49,093 nt of DNA from an uncultured bacterium. Its GTDB lineage: Bacteria > Bacillota > Clostridia > Lachnospirales > Lachnospiraceae. Location: positions 1 to 49,093 of the forward strand of contig CAMWLE010000015.1 in NCBI GenBank assembly GCA_947175015.1, in the 5' to 3' direction. The notes beneath the pieces were generated by a model. That model was not told the origin of the DNA, ran no database searches, and saw only the letters and a list, made by a program, of their open reading frames with translations. Positions 44,706-49,093 of the stretch are shown one piece after another. Positions within the stretch are counted from its first letter, which is position 1. Every line of letters begins with the position of its first letter. The position numbers were made by a program, and so were the translations under genes.

Positions 44706-46543
44706 ACGCTGAACACCTCCTTGTAAGACTGTTCCTGCACAAGATCATGGTATACCCTACAGGCTTGCATAAGCTCATCATGACTGCCGCTGCCTTCCAT
44801 CCTACCCTGATTGACGACAACGATTTTGTCCGCCTGTGCAACATAATGCAGCTCATGAGAAATGATGATAACGGTTTTTCCCTGAAATTCCTCAAATATA
44901 ATACGGCAAATGGCATTGGCTGTTTCCGGATCCAGTGCGCTGGTTGGTTCATCGAAAATCAGGATATCAGAACTGCGCAGCATAGCCCGGGCAATAGCGA
45001 TGCGCTGCCGTTGCCCGCCGGAAAGGGATGAACCCCAGTTTGCCAACAGTGTGTCAAAACCATCAGGCAATGTCCGTATGTAGTCATACAAATCTATCTT
45101 TTCTGCAACCCGAATCAGCTCTTCCTCGGAGACCTCCCGCTCCACACTATAGCAGAAAGCCTGTCTTAGGGTTCCGCTGAATACACCTGCATCCTGTACC
45201 ACATAAGACAATTTCCTTCTCCAGCTTTCAATATTTGTCTCTTCAATATCAACATCTCCTATGGTAATCCGCCCTCCCGTAGGACTGTAGAGCCTCTCCA
45301 GCAGCTTGATCAATGTGGTCTTTCCGCTGCCGGAAGGTCCTACAATAGCGGTTACCTTTCCTCTCGGTATCACAAAGCTGATATCCTTCAATACCGGCTT
45401 GTCATTTTCCTGATATCGGAATTCCACTTTCTCTGCACATATATCCCCATCCGGTATGTCAACCTTTCCCGAATCCATTTTACCCGTTGTCTCTGCAGGC
45501 GCTTCAATCAGTCTGGCAAGCCGGTTCGCCCTGCCCTGAAAATCTTTCACAAATCCCCACACAATAGATATCACCAGAAAAGTGGCATTAATAGACGCCA
45601 CATACATAGAGAAGGCAAGGAAGCTTGTAATATCCGTCTGCCCTGTTTTTAAGAGGTAAGCTCCCCATAGAACTGATACTACCGTACTGATCATGGCTGT
45701 CAACGACTGGTAAGAGTGGATTACAGCCTGGAGATAAACATTGTATCTCTTATAGACCTGAAACAGCTTCCCTGCAGCTTCCACACCATTCTTATCTTCT
45801 TTCTCCTCTGCCGCAAAGCTTTTAATCATGGGAAGATTCCTGATTCTTTCCGCAAGATAACCTGTCAGGTCGCCAATCTGCCATGCCAAATCCTTTCCCA
45901 GCCTTTGCTGCCATCTGCCTACAAAGAAAATATAAATCAAATGCATCGGAACCAGCAGCCATAATATCATTAACAGCTTTGAGCTATAGCCAAGCAGCTG
46001 AACCACGCAAGACAACAATAGTACCACCATAGTAGGAATGTAGACAAAAAGTTGAACCAGACCTGCGCCGAAAGTCTGCGCATCCACTGTCACCATGCTC
46101 AGGCGGCTGGCCGGGTCATTTGCATCATAATACTCCATCTTTGCGTTAATCATCCGTTCCCATACGGAGGTTCTTGCCGCAAGAACTGATTTAGACTCGG
46201 CAAACACCCTGAACACATAAGAAACCAGCCCAAGGACAAGGGAGATTGCCAGCGTCTGGGCCACCCCCAGCAGCTTGCCTGTGGAAAAATCCCCATCAAA
46301 CAAATTCGCCGTTGCGTCCGGCACCATGGATGTTACAATGCTCTGGACGCTGCCGATGACAAGCGCCAGAATGATCAGCCCCCAACTAAATCTGATGTGT
46401 TTACAGACAAAGAAAAAATCATTCTTCTTTGTCTTTCCCTTCTTTTTTCCCGTTTCATTTTTCTGTTTCATTTTCTCCTCCATTCCGTTGCCGTTTTTGG
46501 CATTTTGCTGCTTCTGCATACTTCTGTACCCAAACTGTTTCAT
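44702..46543 (-). CDS. ABC exporter half-transporter, first subunit
   Basis: A 613-residue partner of the previous protein. A lysine-rich N terminus of about 45 residues precedes six membrane helices and a nucleotide-binding domain with Walker A VGPSGSGKTT, signature LSGGQRQRIAIARAM, Walker [13 protein letters not shown] and H-loop IIISHEL. Both subunits appear to have complete ATP sites, unlike many heterodimers with one degenerate site. The start at 46543 overlaps the stop of the GH78 gene in an ATGA join, tying exporter production to the rhamnosidase. Confidence 0.92.
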   Translation of the reverse strand: MKQFGYRSMQKQQNAKNGNGMEEKMKQKNETGKKKGKTKKNDFFFVCKHIRFSWGLIILALVIGSVQSIVTSMVPDATANLFDGDFSTGKLLGVAQTLAISLVLGLVSYVFRVFAESKSVLAARTSVWERMINAKMEYYDANDPASRLSMVTVDAQTFGAGLVQLFVYIPTMVVLLLSCVVQLLGYSSKLLMILWLLVPMHLIYIFFVGRWQQRLGKDLAWQIGDLTGYLAERIRNLPMIKSFAAEEKEDKNGVEAAGKLFQVYKRYNVYLQAVIHSYQSLTAMISTVVSVLWGAYLLKTGQTDITSFLAFSMYVASINATFLVISIVWGFVKDFQGRANRLARLIEAPAETTGKMDSGKVDIPDGDICAEKVEFRYQENDKPVLKDISFVIPRGKVTAIVGPSGSGKTTLIKLLERLYSPTGGRITIGDVDIEETNIESWRRKLSYVVQDAGVFSGTLRQAFCYSVEREVSEEELIRVAEKIDLYDYIRTLPDGFDTLLANWGSSLSGGQRQRIAIARAMLRSSDILIFDEPTSALDPETANAICRIIFEEFQGKTVIIISHELHYVAQADKIVVVNQGRMEGSGSHDELMQACRVYHDLVQEQSYKEVFSV

Positions 46544-49071
46544 GCCGACATCTCAAAGGAATAATGCCCTGTCCGCAATACTCCTTTTTCCTTATTCCCA
46601 GAGCGCAGCTCTATTTCCGCCTCACATCCGAAAGGTACTTCCAGATACACTTTGATTCTGCCGTCCTCCTGATATCTCCATCCACATTCCCATCTCCCGG
46701 ATGGAGATTCATATGCCGCATCCAAATATCCCAGGTCAGGATGAAATACCGGTCGGAAAATCACTTTTCTGCATCCAGGGACATCCTCTGCAAATGAAAG
46801 CCCTGCCGCATATCTGAACACCCACTCTGCCACCGAACCATATGCGTAATGGTTCATACTGTTCATGTCAATGCCTGTGATTGTTCCTTCGTCATCCAGA
46901 CTATTCCAGCGTTCCCAGACAGTAGTTGCCCCCAACTTCACCTCGTGCAGCCAACCGGGGTATTCTTCATTTAAAAGCAGCTGATAAGCCAGTTCATCCA
47001 TTCCATTTTCTGACAACACATTACAAAGCAGCGGCGTCCCTGTAAATCCTGTCTGCAGTTTTCCACTGCTCTCCCTAAAGAGCGTTTTCAGCTGATTCTT
47101 TATCAATTCCACATTGTCTGAAAGGCGATACCTCAGAGTTAGAAGCTGGGCTGTCTGCGTCCTGAAACAGCATCGTCCGCTTCCACTGTAATACTCCCTG
47201 CGAACTTGCGCAAACAGTTCATCCGACAGCCGCCCATACTCTTCTTCGTCTTTCTGAATCCCCAATACCCCCGCAGCCTTTGCCACCAGCTTTGCGCTTA
47301 CGGCATAATATATGCTGGCAATAAACTCCTCATCTGTGCCTCCTAACAGGGCAGGCTTGTTTCTGATATGTCCATCCAAAGCCAGCCAATCCCCAAAATG
47401 AAATACTTTCCGCCAGCCATGCCCGTCCCCATCTATCTTCCGAATATATTCAACCCATGCCTTCATGCTGTCATACTGCTCTTCTAAAATGGAAGGGTCT
47501 CCATATACCAGATAAAGTTTCCATGGCATAATACATGCGGCATCCCCCCAGACACTGGAAGTCTCCTTGACATCGAAGGAAGGAACCACATGCGGCACCG
47601 CACCGTCAAGTTCTTTCTGTTCTGTCTGCAAGTCATAGAGATACTTCCGATAAAAAGCGTAACTGTCGCCAAGATAGAGTGCTGTGGGTAAAAATACCTG
47701 CGCATCCCCAGTCCATCCCATCCGTTCATCCCTTTGGGGACAGTCTGTAGGCACATCGATAAAATTGCTCTTCATCCCCCAACGCACATTCTCCAGAAAT
47801 CTGTTCAGCAGCTTGTGCCCTGTCTCTATTGTTCCCGCTTCTTTGATATCGCTGTACAGCGCCAGCCCTTCCAAATCCCCGATTTGAGGATTCGGTATCC
47901 CCTCCACTTTCACATATCGGTAGCCATAATATGTAAAGCGTGGCTCCAACCAGACTTCCTCCCCGCCGGAAACATACCAGTATTCCGACTTGGCTGTCCG
48001 CAGATTCCCATTATAGAAATTGCCTTCCTGCATAAGTTCCCCTGTTTGGATATGAATGCTTTGCCCTGCCGGAACCTTGACCCTCAATCTGAAAATCCCC
48101 GCAAATTCCTGCCCCATATCATAAACCCATTCCCCTGCCGGAGTATGCAGCAGCTGAACCGGCCGGAAATGTTCCTGTATTCTTACCGGCAGGCTTAAAC
48201 GCTCTGTCAGTACCCCCTTGGGTGGAGCACATTTTCTGGCAGGTTCTGGCGGAAGACGTAAAAGTGTATCATCTCTTTTCTCCCCATCATACAGGCTGGA
48301 ATAGGTTATATTGCTCCTATGCACTTGCCAGCTCTCATCGGTTCCAATCACCTCCTCGCTGCCGTCTTGATAAGTAAGTGCCACTTCCGCAATCAGCTTC
48401 CATTCATCCCCATAGTACCCCCTTTCTTCCTTCGCCCTGAACCCAAAACGTCCTTTATACCAGCCATTCCCCAAAAGAACAGACAACGTGCCCTGTTCTC
48501 GCAGAATTTCCGTCACATCATAGGTCTGATACTGAACCCATTCATTATAGTTATTGCTGTATGGCGTAAGATACTCTTCCCCTATCCGCTGACATTTCCC
48601 ATCTGCTGCCGTATACCATGCTTCGTATAGACCAAGCCCACAGATATAAAGCCTGGCCTGGCATACCTCCTTCGAAAAACGGATTGTTTTTTCAAAAATC
48701 GGATGACGGGATTCCTTGCTGTCACAGCTAATCCATGCAGCTTTCCACGCTTCCTCCCTCTTTCCTGTTTCAAACCAAGCTGTTTCACTCCTTATCCCTT
48801 CCCCCGCATCGGTAAGGACTGTCACACTCCAAAAATATCTTATCCGGGGAAACAGCGTAAGAGAAAGCTTCCAGCCAAGGCTTTCCGCATCCCTGCAAAA
48901 GCCAGTATCCAACAGGACATCCCTCTGCTCTTCGTCCCTCGTAACCAGGATTCTGGCAGCCTCCTGCATCTTTCCTTTTGCCCCTCTTACCTTCCATGAA
49001 AAGATTACATCTTCCATATAAAATCCCAGTGGATTTACCATATGGTTTACCTTCATATCATAAATCAGCAT
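46540..49071 (-). CDS. GH78 alpha-L-rhamnosidase, intact
   Basis: An 843-residue family 78 enzyme with the usual beta-sandwich domains followed by an (alpha/alpha)6 barrel. The conserved acidic segment reads DCPQRDERMGWTGDAQVF, and VWGDAACIMPW and GATTVWERWNS are also typical. It begins MLIYDMKVNHMVNP, parallel to the start of the other GH78 in the locus, so I prefer ATG at 49071 over the longer start at 49083; the window ends ten bases beyond, so its promoter is not visible. No signal peptide. It would cleave rhamnose from imported oligosaccharides or glycosides. It differs clearly from the frameshifted copy at 20626, suggesting different linkage preference. Confidence 0.93.
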   Translation of the reverse strand: MLIYDMKVNHMVNPLGFYMEDVIFSWKVRGAKGKMQEAARILVTRDEEQRDVLLDTGFCRDAESLGWKLSLTLFPRIRYFWSVTVLTDAGEGIRSETAWFETGKREEAWKAAWISCDSKESRHPIFEKTIRFSKEVCQARLYICGLGLYEAWYTAADGKCQRIGEEYLTPYSNNYNEWVQYQTYDVTEILREQGTLSVLLGNGWYKGRFGFRAKEERGYYGDEWKLIAEVALTYQDGSEEVIGTDESWQVHRSNITYSSLYDGEKRDDTLLRLPPEPARKCAPPKGVLTERLSLPVRIQEHFRPVQLLHTPAGEWVYDMGQEFAGIFRLRVKVPAGQSIHIQTGELMQEGNFYNGNLRTAKSEYWYVSGGEEVWLEPRFTYYGYRYVKVEGIPNPQIGDLEGLALYSDIKEAGTIETGHKLLNRFLENVRWGMKSNFIDVPTDCPQRDERMGWTGDAQVFLPTALYLGDSYAFYRKYLYDLQTEQKELDGAVPHVVPSFDVKETSSVWGDAACIMPWKLYLVYGDPSILEEQYDSMKAWVEYIRKIDGDGHGWRKVFHFGDWLALDGHIRNKPALLGGTDEEFIASIYYAVSAKLVAKAAGVLGIQKDEEEYGRLSDELFAQVRREYYSGSGRCCFRTQTAQLLTLRYRLSDNVELIKNQLKTLFRESSGKLQTGFTGTPLLCNVLSENGMDELAYQLLLNEEYPGWLHEVKLGATTVWERWNSLDDEGTITGIDMNSMNHYAYGSVAEWVFRYAAGLSFAEDVPGCRKVIFRPVFHPDLGYLDAAYESPSGRWECGWRYQEDGRIKVYLEVPFGCEAEIELRSGNKEKGVLRTGHYSFEMSA

Positions 49072-49093
49072 TATCAACCCCATCCTTATATAT

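Noticed and set aside
1-49093. CRISPR arrays, tRNA or rRNA genes
   Set aside because: No regularly spaced direct repeats with unique spacers, cloverleaf-like segments or rRNA-like sequence were seen on either strand.

Overview
The window looks like chromosomal DNA of a gut or rumen Firmicute of the Lachnospiraceae type (class Clostridia). The evidence is a SCIFF peptide with its radical-SAM maturase beside secDF, strong AGGAG-type ribosome binding sites, YesM/YesN-type two-component genes, a LplB/YtcP-type sugar ABC transporter without its own ATPase, and mobile-element genes typical of this family. Almost every gene is on the minus strand; the CNNM/CorC-type gene at 5.3-6.6 kb is the only clear plus-strand one. 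No rRNA, tRNA or CRISPR array was seen.

Layout. (1) 1-5.1 kb: a conserved clostridial block read leftwards. It holds a small four-helix membrane protein, the SCIFF peptide (49 aa), its maturase, and a SecD-SecF fusion closed by a strong terminator. (2) 5.3-6.6 kb: a CNNM/CorC-type ion transporter behind a palindromic promoter. (3) 6.8-12.9 kb: a phosphate locus, pstS-pstC-pstA-pstB followed by a Na/phosphate cotransporter with a PhoU-like tail. Here PstS is membrane-anchored rather than a lipoprotein, carries an 11-residue tandem repeat, and follows a headless amidase fragment. (4) about 13.2-20.0 kb: a compact mobile module with three large serine recombinases in tight translational series, a small DUF6870-like protein, an unknown protein and an XRE regulator; no cargo or conjugation genes are visible. 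(5) 20.0-49.1 kb: a plant-polysaccharide utilisation locus, all on the minus strand, closed by an intrinsic terminator near 20.0 kb.

How the polysaccharide locus would work. Secreted or anchored hydrolases act outside the cell. A lipoprotein sugar-binding protein and two permeases import oligosaccharides, presumably powered by a shared ATPase encoded elsewhere. Cytoplasmic enzymes then finish the job: two GH78 alpha-L-rhamnosidases, a domain-permuted GH3, a GH43, a pectin-acetylesterase-like protein, a tannase-like esterase and two further esterases. A YesM/YesN-type sensor-regulator pair sits in the middle, and a 21-bp-spaced direct repeat in front of the binding-protein gene is a good candidate for its operator. 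The enzyme set suggests rhamnose-containing, acetylated and acylated pectin or plant glycosides. A two-gene ABC exporter is embedded in the same operon.

A striking feature is gene decay. One GH78, the tannase-like gene, a GH3, a GH2 and the amidase are all broken, by single-base losses in homopolymers, in-frame amber codons at probable glutamine positions, and large internal deletions. Neighbouring transport and regulatory genes remain open. Either the locus is losing part of its enzymatic repertoire, or some indels are assembly errors; the large deletions cannot easily be explained as errors.
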